DNA of 36,200 bases from Candidatus Woesearchaeota archaeon. GTDB taxonomy: Archaea; Nanobdellota; Nanobdellia; Woesearchaeales; JACQSR01. The notes under the pieces were generated by a model, which was not told where the DNA came from, made no database searches, and saw only the letters and a program-made list of their open reading frames with translations. Location: NCBI GenBank assembly GCA_016211215.1, contig JACQSR010000003.1, forward strand, positions 1 through 36,200, written 5' to 3'. Of this stretch, positions 7,768 to 15,571 are shown one piece after another (the first letter of the stretch is position 1; every line of letters starts with the position of its first letter). A program made the position numbers and the translations under genes.

Positions 7768-8234
7768 TACAATCCCCACCTCACCACCAAGCTGATGTCA
7801 ATAATAAAGATTGCTATAAGGAGGATGGATTCCGCAAAAGAGCCTGTTGTAAGAAAGCCGCGGATTTCGAGATTGTGCAATGGATGAAACGGCCTAATGC
7901 CCTGTATTGTCAATGCATCTCCTGCAAGGTGGGAGAGGTATCCCAATGCTACTGCAACTGCCATGGAAAAGCCTGTGTAATATGAGAACAGCACGAACAG
8001 AAGCAGAGGCACATATATTGTATGGAAAATACCGCGATGGCTGAAGAAGAAGCCTATGAATTTTGAGATTAACGGGAACTTTCTTCCAACAACTGATTTG
8101 TCAGTATCAATATCCGGAAGGGCGCCGAAGAGTATCACGAGGATAACAAACAGTATTTCGCCTGAAGGGTGGAAAAATCTTATTCCGAGCATTGCCGCAA
8201 GAAAGGAAAACGCCAGATGGGTGTAGAACATCAT
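7767..8234 (-). CDS. DUF457/YdjM-type membrane-bound metal-dependent hydrolase
   Basis: This integral membrane protein of 155 aa has about four hydrophobic helices. The metal-binding pattern of the YdjM/DUF457 family is complete: an N-terminal YTHLAFS histidine, GALPDIDTD (Asp41, Asp43, Asp45), SHRGIFHT (His66, His71) and SHLAGDALT (His102, Asp106). Bacterial relatives are often annotated as LexA-regulated membrane-bound hydrolases, but the physiological substrate is not known. The first of two tandem ATGs overlaps the RPA stop codon (ATGA), so translation is probably coupled. No SOS-type regulation can be inferred here. Confidence 0.87.
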   Translation of the reverse strand: MMFYTHLAFSFLAAMLGIRFFHPSGEILFVILVILFGALPDIDTDKSVVGRKFPLISKFIGFFFSHRGIFHTIYVPLLLFVLFSYYTGFSMAVAVALGYLSHLAGDALTIQGIRPFHPLHNLEIRGFLTTGSFAESILLIAIFIIDISLVVRWGL

Positions 8235-9211
8235 TTTGAGAGCCTTTGGAGCTCCTCTTCCGGATTGGGGTTTGCAATCACGCTCTGGGAGATGAATTCC
8301 AGGCGGTCAAACATCTGGTTCTTTGTGACTTTTCCGGAAACCTTTATTATTGTGCCGAGGAGGCCTTTCTTAACGCTTTCAAAACCCTGGGCATTGCTCC
8401 TGAACTGAATTATGTCATCGCGGCGCATGCTGAGGAGGCTTTCGGCCTGCTGGGTGAAGAACAGCGTGCGGATGTTCTGGGTGCCGTCGTCAAGGAATAT
8501 ATTCAGGAGAAAACCATAAGATGGGGTTCTTTCGCCGTGAAGCTCGCAGACAAATGCATCCCCGCGCTGCCTTATCCTTTTATTGCATTCGGGGCATGTT
8601 TCATAGAACCTTGGGTCGAAGACCTGGACAATGGTGCCCAACACTTCAACATTTGAGTCCTGCTCGGAAAGCTCCTCTATCTTTTTCCTGACAGACTGCT
8701 GCTGCCTTATTTCAACTGTTTCCCCAGGGGGATTTATCTGCAAAGCTGAGCGGTCGTTTGTGTGTATCTCAAGCCTGCTGTTGTTTTCCCTTGCATAGCC
8801 GTCCCTCACCTTAATGGTCATTCCGGGCGAGAGTGATTTTACCATGTCAGACTGGGCGCCCCAGCAGACAATGCGTATCGTGCCGGTTTCATCGCCGATT
8901 ATGAAAGAAGCCACCTTGCCAGCACCGTTCTTGGTCTGGAACTCGCGCTGCTCGTAAACCTGGATGACCTTTCCAACGACATCCACGGAGCGCATGCCGG
9001 CTATTACGTTCTTAATCTGGAGCTTGCCTGAGAATTTTTCTATTATTTTAATGCCGAGCTCGTTTGCAAGAATTGTTGCCGCGCCTTCCTTTGAAATAAG
9101 CCCCGAAAGCTGTTCAAGCTTTGCCTTTACCCTTGTATCTATCTCGGCTTCAGAGAGCTTTGCCTCTTCCCTTATCTTCTCAACTATCTGCGCATAAGGA
9201 ACCCTGAACAT
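8231..9211 (-). CDS. Archaeal RPA-like single-stranded DNA binding protein
   Basis: This OB-fold single-strand DNA binding protein (326 aa) is of the archaeal replication protein A type and is used in replication, recombination and repair. The N-terminal helical region (1-60) is followed by a first OB fold at about 68-150 (VVGKVIQVYE through GTIRIVCWG) and a second at about 185-300. The second OB fold carries a zinc knuckle, CPECNKRI and CELHGE (Cys206, Cys209, Cys222, His225), characteristic of RPA large-subunit homologues. It is the first gene of a four-gene operon. Start 9211 has a well-placed GAGGTG ribosome binding site four bases upstream and a TATA box that predicts a leader of about 13 nt. 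This suggests strong, SD-dependent expression. Confidence 0.88.
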   Translation of the reverse strand: MFRVPYAQIVEKIREEAKLSEAEIDTRVKAKLEQLSGLISKEGAATILANELGIKIIEKFSGKLQIKNVIAGMRSVDVVGKVIQVYEQREFQTKNGAGKVASFIIGDETGTIRIVCWGAQSDMVKSLSPGMTIKVRDGYARENNSRLEIHTNDRSALQINPPGETVEIRQQQSVRKKIEELSEQDSNVEVLGTIVQVFDPRFYETCPECNKRIRQRGDAFVCELHGERTPSYGFLLNIFLDDGTQNIRTLFFTQQAESLLSMRRDDIIQFRSNAQGFESVKKGLLGTIIKVSGKVTKNQMFDRLEFISQSVIANPNPEEELQRLSK

Positions 9212-9215
9212 ACCA

Positions 9216-9256
9216 CACCTCTTTGGCAGGAAGGATGGATTAATGGTTTATAATGA
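9216..9256 (-). promoter_or_regulatory. Promoter and ribosome binding site of the RPA operon
   Basis: The minus strand carries a TATA box in ATTATAAACC (centre near 9250) and a GAGGTG Shine-Dalgarno at 9221-9216, four bases before the ATG at 9211. The predicted transcript has a short leader of about 13 nt, in contrast to the leaderless genes nearby. Confidence 0.6.
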
Positions 9257-9271
9257 TTTCTGTTCTGCAGT

Positions 9272-10756
9272 TTAAGATTCCCCTGAGAAGTCAATTGCAA
9301 ATTTGTACTGCAACGGGGACTTTTCCGGGCCTTTGCTGAAGTAAGAATCTGATTCGTCCACGAGGCAGAAAGTGTATGTTGACTTTTTGGCTGCGCACTG
9401 CACCGGCTTGTTGGGTGTTTTTTCCCATTCATTTTTTTCAACAATTCCTATGTCATTTCCGCTTTTTACAAATATCAGGTGATTTTTCTGGTCTTCCCAT
9501 TCTGCCGAGTTTGAAAACTTTATGCCCGAGCTCTTGAACAGAGTTCCCCGGTTGAATGAGTAAGTCATTGATTCTATGGGCTTGTATTCACTGCTGTCAA
9601 GATTGTAAATGCTGAAAATGCCGTCAACAGATTCCGAGGCATCTTCCGCTGAGAAGATTATGCTCTGGATATTTTCCCCGCTTTCTGACTCTGATTTATA
9701 GTTCTCTATCGTAACTGAGGATTCCTCTTCCGGAGGCATATTCAGATTAACATCGCAGTAGCAATTTTCTTCAGGGGAGTTTTTGCACAGCATATATGCT
9801 TCCATTACCCTGTGAACAGTCTTTTCGTCTTGTGTTTCGCAGTCAGAGAGCTTCATATCGGCCGATTCCAATATTGCCCTGTTTTCATTGACGCATTTTT
9901 CGAGATTTTCTGAACTGGCGCAAGCGGATTTGAGCGTGTCTGCCTTTGATTTAAGCTCATTGAATGATGACATCAGTTCTTTGTTAGATCGGATTTCGAA
10001 TGTGGGACGCACTGAGTAGGAGCCTAAAGATTCCCTGCCAGGAAGGTACTTAACCCCCTCTGTCAGCTTATCCACCAAAACGGACTCTGACTGAATTGTT
10101 CCACCGAGCTTTCCGCATGCACCTCCATAGATGCCTAAAATTCTCTCCGGATATTTTGCGCCATAGCCAGGGTGGGTGCATTTATCATTGCCTTTTGAAT
10201 CGAGCCTGCAGTACAGACATCCTTTTCCTTCCTCCTTAAACACCCCATAGCATGCTTCCTTCATTGCATCGTCTATTGGCATGCCCCTGTCCATTTTCTG
10301 AAGGGCGTTTTTTGCCGTCTGAAGCCCGCGGTTGTATGCGAAAAGGGAAAGCTTCAAAGCCTGCTCGCCAGTCATCTCTTTGCTGTAAAGCGCATTGAAG
10401 TCAGAAATAAAATGGTTAACACCGGCTGCAATCTGGGATTGCACATCGGGGCACGCTCCCGGATTTAGGCAGTTTCTATCCTGCATAATACCGCCGGGAA
10501 TATTGGGGTTGCAGGCACTTTCCTGATATGCAAGGGAAACCATAAGAAGAGGGTCGATGCCTGAATCATCAGGAATTGTGCTGTCGAATGTCTCAAAGTA
10601 TTTGGCGCACGGCTTCAGGTCTGTTGCCGGAATATCGTTAATGTAATATCCATTGCAATAAGGAATATCAACCTTCTTTCCGGATTCGAAAAGGGAGAAT
10701 GCAAGAGGGATTATTATTGCCAGCATTGCCGCTGCGATTAATATTTTCTTTTTCAT
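9272..10756 (-). CDS. Secreted lytic-transglycosylase (SLT)-like protein
   Basis: This is an exported 494-aa protein with an N-terminal signal or anchor helix (MKKKILIAAAMLAIIIPLAF). Residues of about 60-220 look like a lysozyme-like SLT domain: DPLLMVSLAYQESACNPN places a glutamate (Glu79) in the catalytic position, followed by GGIMQD (the GLMQ motif), AAGVNHF, LFAYNRG (the AYNxG motif) and YPERILGIY. In bacteria this fold cleaves peptidoglycan glycan strands. Extra cysteine pairs (PYCNGY, ACGKLGG and others) suggest disulfides. The C-terminal 270 residues are unrecognised. The start overlaps the M15-like gene stop as ATGA. It is the last gene of the pilin-like operon. In an archaeon the substrate could be a bacterial neighbour's wall or another glycan. 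Confidence 0.72.
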   Translation of the reverse strand: MKKKILIAAAMLAIIIPLAFSLFESGKKVDIPYCNGYYINDIPATDLKPCAKYFETFDSTIPDDSGIDPLLMVSLAYQESACNPNIPGGIMQDRNCLNPGACPDVQSQIAAGVNHFISDFNALYSKEMTGEQALKLSLFAYNRGLQTAKNALQKMDRGMPIDDAMKEACYGVFKEEGKGCLYCRLDSKGNDKCTHPGYGAKYPERILGIYGGACGKLGGTIQSESVLVDKLTEGVKYLPGRESLGSYSVRPTFEIRSNKELMSSFNELKSKADTLKSACASSENLEKCVNENRAILESADMKLSDCETQDEKTVHRVMEAYMLCKNSPEENCYCDVNLNMPPEEESSVTIENYKSESESGENIQSIIFSAEDASESVDGIFSIYNLDSSEYKPIESMTYSFNRGTLFKSSGIKFSNSAEWEDQKNHLIFVKSGNDIGIVEKNEWEKTPNKPVQCAAKKSTYTFCLVDESDSYFSKGPEKSPLQYKFAIDFSGES

Positions 10757-11844
10757 ATTGCCACATCTATATGGTTGTAATGCGTCGGGCAGTCTTTTTG
10801 GCTGCAGTCATTAGGCCCTATGAACCTGCTGAATGAGGATTTGTACTGCGCCAACAGGCTGTAACACTCGTTTGCAATCCGTTTGTCTTCTTCGGAGCAT
10901 TTTAAGTTTCTGTATTTTGCAGTAAGCTCCGGATTAACGCATTTGAAATCGTAGTAACTGCCGCCGACCCAGCAGCCAGTGATATCCGCAGCTTTGCCGA
11001 AATTGTGGGGGGAGTTTTTGCCGTGAGTGCCCGTGCATGCCGAGGATATCTGAATTCTGCCATTGCCGTCATTTTGCTGGCTCCACGCATTTGCAGCTGC
11101 AACTATGTTTTGTGCCAGATTCTTCTGCATGACATTTGTTTCGGCTCTCTGAAAGACAACGTTGGGGGATTCTATGGAAACAAGCTGCCCGTTATCCGCC
11201 ATCCTGACGAAGTTGTCTTCTGAAAGCCCTGTTCCGCCGCGTAAAACTGCCTTTGACATCGCATCGCACTGCTCATAAGAGTATTTTGCCTTTGTTAAGC
11301 CTTCATCGGTTACCTCCACAATCAGCGAAGGCCTTTCTTTTATTTTTTCAATTTCTTCACCTGTTTTTTCGGATTCTTCCATCGCTTTTTGAGCCGGAAG
11401 GTTTACATGGACATATTCGCCTGAAATTCCTGTAACGGTTGTGCCCGATATCGTTATTATAAAGGGGATTCCCTGAAGCGGATAATCTGAAATATATGGA
11501 TTAATTGAGTTCTGAAATATTTCCTTAAAATTTTCCTCTGAAGGTACACAATTATCACCCCAGACCGTGTATCCCAGATACGTCCTGCACCCTTGAGCTT
11601 CTCCTGCCCCGCCGGTTTCCGCAAACTCATGCATTGCGTCGTTTAATGCCAGCACTGCCGAAGTGTCAACGTAATTGAGAACCTTCTCGCCTTCATACAC
11701 CATGCTGAGAACGACCAACTGCTGCTCCCCGATTGGCTGCCTGATGTAATCAAACTTGTCATCGCTCAAAAGCACCAGTGCGTATGTCATGGAGATTACA
11801 AACGTGACGACGAGGAATGCCGGAAATGCCTGGGCTTTTTTCAT
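10753..11844 (-). CDS. Membrane-anchored M15/VanY-like (Hedgehog/DD-peptidase fold) protein
   Basis: This pilin-style N-terminus (MKKAQAFPAFLVVTFVISMTYALVLL) anchors a protein of 363 aa. The C-terminal 110 residues carry the zinc-site signature of M15 DD-carboxypeptidases: SPHNFGKAADI, matching SxHxxGxAxD, then THYNHIDV supplying the last histidine. VanY-type enzymes hydrolyse D-Ala-containing peptide bonds of peptidoglycan stems. The middle region (residues 45-240) is unassigned. ATG 11844 overlaps the upstream stop as ATGA; a start at 11859 would add five residues but spoil this overlap. It lies directly before the SLT-like gene, so the two would be co-expressed. Activity on a proteinaceous archaeal substrate is an alternative. 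Confidence 0.7.
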   Translation of the reverse strand: MKKAQAFPAFLVVTFVISMTYALVLLSDDKFDYIRQPIGEQQLVVLSMVYEGEKVLNYVDTSAVLALNDAMHEFAETGGAGEAQGCRTYLGYTVWGDNCVPSEENFKEIFQNSINPYISDYPLQGIPFIITISGTTVTGISGEYVHVNLPAQKAMEESEKTGEEIEKIKERPSLIVEVTDEGLTKAKYSYEQCDAMSKAVLRGGTGLSEDNFVRMADNGQLVSIESPNVVFQRAETNVMQKNLAQNIVAAANAWSQQNDGNGRIQISSACTGTHGKNSPHNFGKAADITGCWVGGSYYDFKCVNPELTAKYRNLKCSEEDKRIANECYSLLAQYKSSFSRFIGPNDCSQKDCPTHYNHIDVAI

Positions 11845-12389
11845 TTTACGCTGCACCACTCAATGCCTGTTGGCTTCGTGATCCGGAACTCCACTTCAAT
11901 TGGGGAAGAATATGACGGGACAAGCGCTTTGAAAGATTCCATGTTGTCCATATTGTAATAGCATTCACCTATCACGCTGCCAGGGTTGCTGAAGAGTATG
12001 GGGCTACCCTGGTTGAATGTTATTGCTGCGCAGCACGGGGAATCATAAGCTGAACTGAAAAAAGCGCCATAGGATTTCTCAACCTGCGGCCGGATATCAC
12101 TGTTTTCAGTTCCGTAAACCACCAAAGCTTCTGATAAGGGCATATTTTTCCCTTCCATCTCAATTGGCATCCTGAGTATAGTGAGGAGCTGGCTCTCCGA
12201 TTCGGTGCCCAAAGATGCCTCTTTTATTACCACATCACGGCCCTTTCCCGAGATAGTTATTATGGAATAAAAAACAATGACCAAAAAAACAAAGACCACA
12301 ATAACCCATGCATCTGCAATCCAGTTGCCTTTTTTACGAATTCGGGAATATGACTTCAACGTCAAGCACCCCCTTCTGGATTTTTTCAT
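11841..12389 (-). CDS. Single-pass pilin-like membrane protein
   Basis: This small exported protein has one N-terminal transmembrane helix (WIADAWVIVVFVFLVIVFYSII) preceded by RKKG, and an extracellular domain of about 130 residues containing DSPCCAAI, GECYY and EWCSV cysteines. I recognise no named family. The coordinates use the ATG at 12389, which overlaps the upstream gene by 56 bp. A TTG at 12359 is seven bases after AGGGGGTG and would give a 172-aa product starting MKSYSRIRKKG. That start looks equally good or better. Translation of the next gene is coupled by ATGA. Confidence 0.7.
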   Translation of the reverse strand: MKKSRRGCLTLKSYSRIRKKGNWIADAWVIVVFVFLVIVFYSIITISGKGRDVVIKEASLGTESESQLLTILRMPIEMEGKNMPLSEALVVYGTENSDIRPQVEKSYGAFFSSAYDSPCCAAITFNQGSPILFSNPGSVIGECYYNMDNMESFKALVPSYSSPIEVEFRITKPTGIEWCSVK

Positions 12390-12870
12390 TGTCGCTTATC
12401 AAAACGTAGAATGCTTTTTTGACTCCCCTGACCCCTCCAGCCCCCTGTGTAAGGCCAGCGTGGTATATCCTGCCAGCACGCTCGTACAGAACAGGGTTGT
12501 AGTAGATTTCCCTGTAAGTTTTTGAGCCGTCATCAAGATTTTTCAGGCTGATTTTTGCGGCAATGTAGCGGTTATCCTTGCCGTAGAAGATTTCCTGGCC
12601 CATGGCTTCCGATATTTTTTCCTGGCTGTATTTGGAAAGGTCTATCATGCCGGGATGAATGCGGCCTTCCGAATCAACATAATTAAGGCTCTGCAAATAG
12701 AGAAGCCTGTGCGCAAAGACAGATGTTTCAGTATCGAACACATCAATGGAAGTCCTGACAAAGCTTCTGAGGAGAAAGACTATGGTGAATATCACAACTG
12801 TTGTCATAATAATCCTCGGAATCCATATTACCATGACATCTGCAGTGCCGCGCTTGTCAAGGGCTTTCAA
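12334..12870 (-). CDS. Single-pass pilin-like membrane protein, TTG start
   Basis: This unrecognised 178-aa protein has a basic N-terminus (KALDKRG) and one transmembrane helix (WIPRIIMTTVVIFTIVFLL, about residues 16-34), then an extracellular alpha/beta domain with no cysteines. The start codon appears to be TTG at 12870, overlapping the upstream gene by 14 bp. The first in-frame ATG (12834) would remove the basic stretch that precedes the helix in all sibling genes. It resembles DPANN pilus-like minor subunits in size and topology, but I cannot name it. Confidence 0.68.
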   Translation of the reverse strand: MKALDKRGTADVMVIWIPRIIMTTVVIFTIVFLLRSFVRTSIDVFDTETSVFAHRLLYLQSLNYVDSEGRIHPGMIDLSKYSQEKISEAMGQEIFYGKDNRYIAAKISLKNLDDGSKTYREIYYNPVLYERAGRIYHAGLTQGAGGVRGVKKAFYVLISDNEKIQKGVLDVEVIFPNS

Positions 12871-13279
12871 TTTTCACCTTGTCGGATTTTTCTATCTCGA
12901 GCTTGTAGGGATTTTTTACCAGGGAATCCTCAACTGGAACCAAGGTGCTGTAGCCAAAGGGGTAGTACAATGCGAGTTCACCCTCCTTTCCGCCCACAAC
13001 TCCAATCTGGCCCTGCTTCAGGGTAAAGGTGTATTTGCTTAGGTCAATGTTGTCTTTGAAATAAGTGTAATCCACGTTTCCGGGGGCTGTGTAAATGGTG
13101 TTTATTGTTATTGCCAAATCCCTTGAGAGGTAAATTTTGTCATAGAAAGAATTGTCAATTATGGTGTTGACGTATGCAAGCCCCACAAGCAGCACCAAGG
13201 CGCCCATTATCAGGTCCATGGCAAGCTCCAGCACCATCGAAACTGCAATAGAGCCTTTCCTGTCCAGCCTCTTTTTCAT
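12857..13279 (-). CDS. Single-pass pilin-like membrane protein
   Basis: This 140-aa protein starts MKKRLDRKGSIAVSMVLELA and has one helix at about residues 10-36 (LELAMDLIMGALVLLVGLAYV). A cysteine-free extracellular domain with predicted beta strands (YTFTLKQGQIGVVGG) follows. The KGSIAVSM segment resembles class III (type IV pilin) signal sequences, where the cut falls before the hydrophobic part. No specific family is recognised. The 28-bp gap upstream is the largest within the operon and holds a possible leaderless TATA box. Confidence 0.7.
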   Translation of the reverse strand: MKKRLDRKGSIAVSMVLELAMDLIMGALVLLVGLAYVNTIIDNSFYDKIYLSRDLAITINTIYTAPGNVDYTYFKDNIDLSKYTFTLKQGQIGVVGGKEGELALYYPFGYSTLVPVEDSLVKNPYKLEIEKSDKVKIESP

Positions 13280-13296
13280 GGAGCAGTTTTAGAGGG

Positions 13297-13309
13297 GTTA
13301 GTTTAAATT
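13297..13309 (-). promoter_or_regulatory. Possible internal leaderless promoter
   Basis: The minus strand reads AATTTAAACTAAC, centred near 13304 and about 25 nt before the ATG at 13279. It overlaps the stop of the preceding gene. The spacing fits the leaderless rule seen in this window, but AT-rich matches occur by chance. Confidence 0.35.
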
Positions 13310-14063
13310 ATTTTGGTAGAAAAGAGTCTCTCCTCGCCTTGGATGTGCCTGAACTGCCGGTCATGTATACATACTCGTTATCACCGTCCCTGTACCTGTC
13401 AATGTAGAGGGAAACTATGCCTGTATCGCTTCCGCTGGTGCACTTGCTGCCATAAAAGACCAGCATTTCGTATTCCTTTTCTCCGGAATAGCCGGGATAT
13501 CTTGGAATCCATGGGGATTTCCATCCGCCAAATTCGTTTGCTTCTCCGTCATAAGGCGCAAGGAATATTATTCTTTCATCAAATTTGTGGCATAAAACGG
13601 GCTTGGGCTTTTCTTTGTTTGAATCGAAATCGTTGCCAATCTCAACGTTTATAATGCCTTTACGCTCGACTCCGCCGAAGTCTTTGTACAAACATAGGCA
13701 GGCTTTTTCTTTGCAGATTTCAGAACGCACTTCCTCTATGTTCTCCTTGGTGCATTGGGTTATTATGGGTGCTGCCTGAGACTGTCCGGAAGGCTTTGCG
13801 TCAAATCCCACCAGAATAAAAGTATCCGGCAGAAAAAAATCAAGGGGCTGTGTGTTGTATGCGTAAGGCTCTCCTTTAAGTGTTTCAATTTCTGCAACCA
13901 AGCGGTTGAAGTTGTTTATTGCGGCATCGTTATCCTGCTGGGAGGAAAAGAGGAATCCGAACTTCATGCCCACATAGGTAATGAAAAGGACAAATGCAAA
14001 CGCCATAATCAGCTTTATGGCCATTTCAAGTGATATCTCAAAGCCTTTTTTGGAGGGAATCAT
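13308..14063 (-). CDS. Single-pass pilin-like membrane protein with Cys-containing ectodomain
   Basis: This 251-aa protein begins MIPSKKGFEISLEMAIKLIM, followed by a helix (AFAFVLFITYVGMKFGFLF). The KKGFEISLE start resembles archaeal class III signal peptides (KGQxSLE type). The ectodomain has a cysteine group (ITQCTK, SEICKEKACLCLY, VLCHKF, SKCTSG), likely disulfide-bonded outside the cell, and ends in a Gly/Ser-rich stretch. No catalytic motif is visible. The start overlaps the upstream stop as ATGA. Confidence 0.72.
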   Translation of the reverse strand: MIPSKKGFEISLEMAIKLIMAFAFVLFITYVGMKFGFLFSSQQDNDAAINNFNRLVAEIETLKGEPYAYNTQPLDFFLPDTFILVGFDAKPSGQSQAAPIITQCTKENIEEVRSEICKEKACLCLYKDFGGVERKGIINVEIGNDFDSNKEKPKPVLCHKFDERIIFLAPYDGEANEFGGWKSPWIPRYPGYSGEKEYEMLVFYGSKCTSGSDTGIVSLYIDRYRDGDNEYVYMTGSSGTSKARRDSFLPK

Positions 14064-14473
14064 TTGCCGTCATTTATTTTGCACTGCTTGTTTTTGTCAT
14101 CCCAGCTTCCGGATTTGGTTTCACACACCTTTTTCAGAGTCTTTCCGGTTGGGAACTCGTTGGAATTATCGTCACAGTCATCCGGGATAATGTCCCCATC
14201 TTTGTCTGTACCGTCATCCCCTCCAATGCAGAAATCGCATCCGTCCGGGTAACCATCTTTGTCTGCATCTGTAATTTCCCTCCCCTCAAATTTTGCCTTC
14301 TCGCCTTCAGCCCTGCAGGCAAGATGCTGCGCAGAACGAATTTCCTTTTGGGTTAATGTGTAAGCTGCTGCTGACGGGTTTTGGAATATTCTGAACATGG
14401 CATAGGTAACCACCAGGACCAGAATTACAAGCCCTATAATCTCTATAGTCTCCATCCCCTTTTTTCCTTTCAT
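14060..14473 (-). CDS. Pilin-like N-terminus fused to TSP3-type calcium-binding repeats
   Basis: This 137-aa protein starts MKGKKGMETIEIIGLVILVL with a single helix of about 20 residues. Its ectodomain contains thrombospondin type-3-like loops: DADKDGYPDGCDFCIGG, TDKDGDIIPDDCDD. These Asp-rich loops normally bind calcium. The same motif class appears in the 1545-aa and 1025-aa secreted proteins of the window. ATG 14473 overlaps the upstream microprotein stop as ATGA; a longer in-frame extension to 14584 would run through that microprotein gene and is rejected. It is small for a TSP3 protein, so it may be a calcium-responsive minor subunit. Confidence 0.75.
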   Translation of the reverse strand: MKGKKGMETIEIIGLVILVLVVTYAMFRIFQNPSAAAYTLTQKEIRSAQHLACRAEGEKAKFEGREITDADKDGYPDGCDFCIGGDDGTDKDGDIIPDDCDDNSNEFPTGKTLKKVCETKSGSWDDKNKQCKINDGK

Positions 14474-14607
14474 ATTCCAAACAGCCTCTTCAGAGCATTT
14501 AAAGGGTCCCATACCTGGGCGAGGAAGAGTATGCCTAAAATTAATAACGCAACCAGAAGCATCAGCCCTATGAACCTTTCCCACGCAATCCCTTTTTTTG
14601 AAGCCAT
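14470..14607 (-). CDS. 45-aa single-helix membrane microprotein
   Basis: The product begins MASKKGIAWERFIGLMLLVA, continues hydrophobic to about residue 30, and ends with QVWDPLNALKRLFGI. It has one transmembrane helix with a short amphipathic tail. The gene is supported by its fit: ATG 14607 overlaps the previous stop as TAATG, and its own stop overlaps the next ATG as ATGA. The SKKG start is shared with the neighbouring 46-aa gene. No family is recognised; it could be an assembly or stabilising subunit of the membrane complex. Confidence 0.7.
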   Translation of the reverse strand: MASKKGIAWERFIGLMLLVALLILGILFLAQVWDPLNALKRLFGI

Positions 14608-14747
14608 TATATGCCCTTTAACCCCGCTATCACCTTATTTGCCACAGCAGGAAAAACAGACCAGATAATCAGCAGGGCAACAAGGAATCCCGCAAGGCCC
14701 AAAATCAGCCACAGCAGGTAAGACTCCATTCCCTTCTTGCTTTCCAT
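14607..14747 (-). CDS. 46-aa single-helix membrane microprotein
   Basis: The product begins MESKKGMESYLLWLILGLAG and continues through FLVALLIIWSVFPAV to a short NKVIAGLKGI tail. It starts five bases after the stop of the 272-aa gene and is joined by TAATG to the 45-aa gene. The ESKKGMES start is close to the KGKKGMETIE start of the 137-aa protein, so the three may share a processing or insertion signal. No known family is recognised. Confidence 0.7.
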   Translation of the reverse strand: MESKKGMESYLLWLILGLAGFLVALLIIWSVFPAVANKVIAGLKGI

Positions 14748-14751
14748 GCAC

Positions 14752-15570
14752 TCACTTCACCAGAATATCTTTATTAATCTTTTGCTGCTCAGCCGGAAGG
14801 TTGGTGCAGCCGAGCTGTTTTAGGTTTTCCACGTCGTAAGGGGTTACTATGACAATAGAGTCCCACTCCCCTCCACGAATTGAGAATGCCTGGTCCAAAT
14901 CACCGGCACTAAAGACCAGATTGAACATGCTGAACTCGTTGGGATAAGACCAAGGCTGCAAAAACTGTTTCAGCCAGGACCATTTTGCATAAGTGTAGAT
15001 TATTGCTACGGGCTTTTTGGTGCTTATGTAAGAGGAAGGGACCATTGAAGCGGGAGCAGAGTCAAAACCCTTCAGAGCAGATGGTTTTAAGTAATCCCCA
15101 TAACTCCTCTTTTCCCTGTCAACTTCCGCATTGTGATTTTTGAGGTAAACAAGAAAATTCCCGTTAGCCAAATCTGTGCCTTCATCAAATTCCAGATGAT
15201 GGGTTATGATGCAGAATTTTTCATCTTCGGTTGCGCCCACCTTAAAGAGGTCATAGCTGCCCTCGCCAAAAAGATTCCAGGTGTATGCCATCCTCTCCGC
15301 TATCTCACCCATGTATTTTTCCTTCCTTTCATCGTCATTCCCGCCTGCCCTGGGTATTGTTTCATAAATTATGGGGCATTTAAGGCCGTACTCCTCCTTG
15401 GAAACCATTGCCGCCTGATTGGCTTTAATGCTTGCCTTGCAGGCATATTGGGAGTATTTGTAGTTCATTATGGTGAAGATTCTTGTTGAATACACCACAA
15501 GCAATATCATAACCACAACTAATAAGATGAACAACACGGCAAACTCCATCCCTGACATTGCTTTTTTCAT
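14752..15570 (-). CDS. Pilin-like membrane protein, paralogue of the upstream gene
   Basis: This 272-aa protein starts MKKAMSGMEFAVLFILLVVV with one helix. Its ectodomain parallels the upstream 249-aa protein along its length: YACKASIKAN against EACRASVYAH, KCPIIYE against ECPRREV, TWNLFGEGSYDLFK against CWYMMGEGKLNVFK, FCIITHHLEFD against VCLVCSEATFD, and YLKN followed by SYGDYL against YSQYL. This is a tandem duplication with strong divergence. The conserved GEG-x-x-x-x-F-K element and cysteine positions suggest a common fold. ATG 15570 follows the previous stop by one base. The function is unknown. Confidence 0.75.
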   Translation of the reverse strand: MKKAMSGMEFAVLFILLVVVMILLVVYSTRIFTIMNYKYSQYACKASIKANQAAMVSKEEYGLKCPIIYETIPRAGGNDDERKEKYMGEIAERMAYTWNLFGEGSYDLFKVGATEDEKFCIITHHLEFDEGTDLANGNFLVYLKNHNAEVDREKRSYGDYLKPSALKGFDSAPASMVPSSYISTKKPVAIIYTYAKWSWLKQFLQPWSYPNEFSMFNLVFSAGDLDQAFSIRGGEWDSIVIVTPYDVENLKQLGCTNLPAEQQKINKDILVK

Positions 15571-15571
15571 T

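Noticed and set aside
14474..14584. N-terminal extension of the 137-aa TSP3 protein to 14584
   Set aside because: It would read through the 45-aa microprotein gene in another frame, and it puts 37 non-membrane residues before the conserved KGKKGMETIE start.
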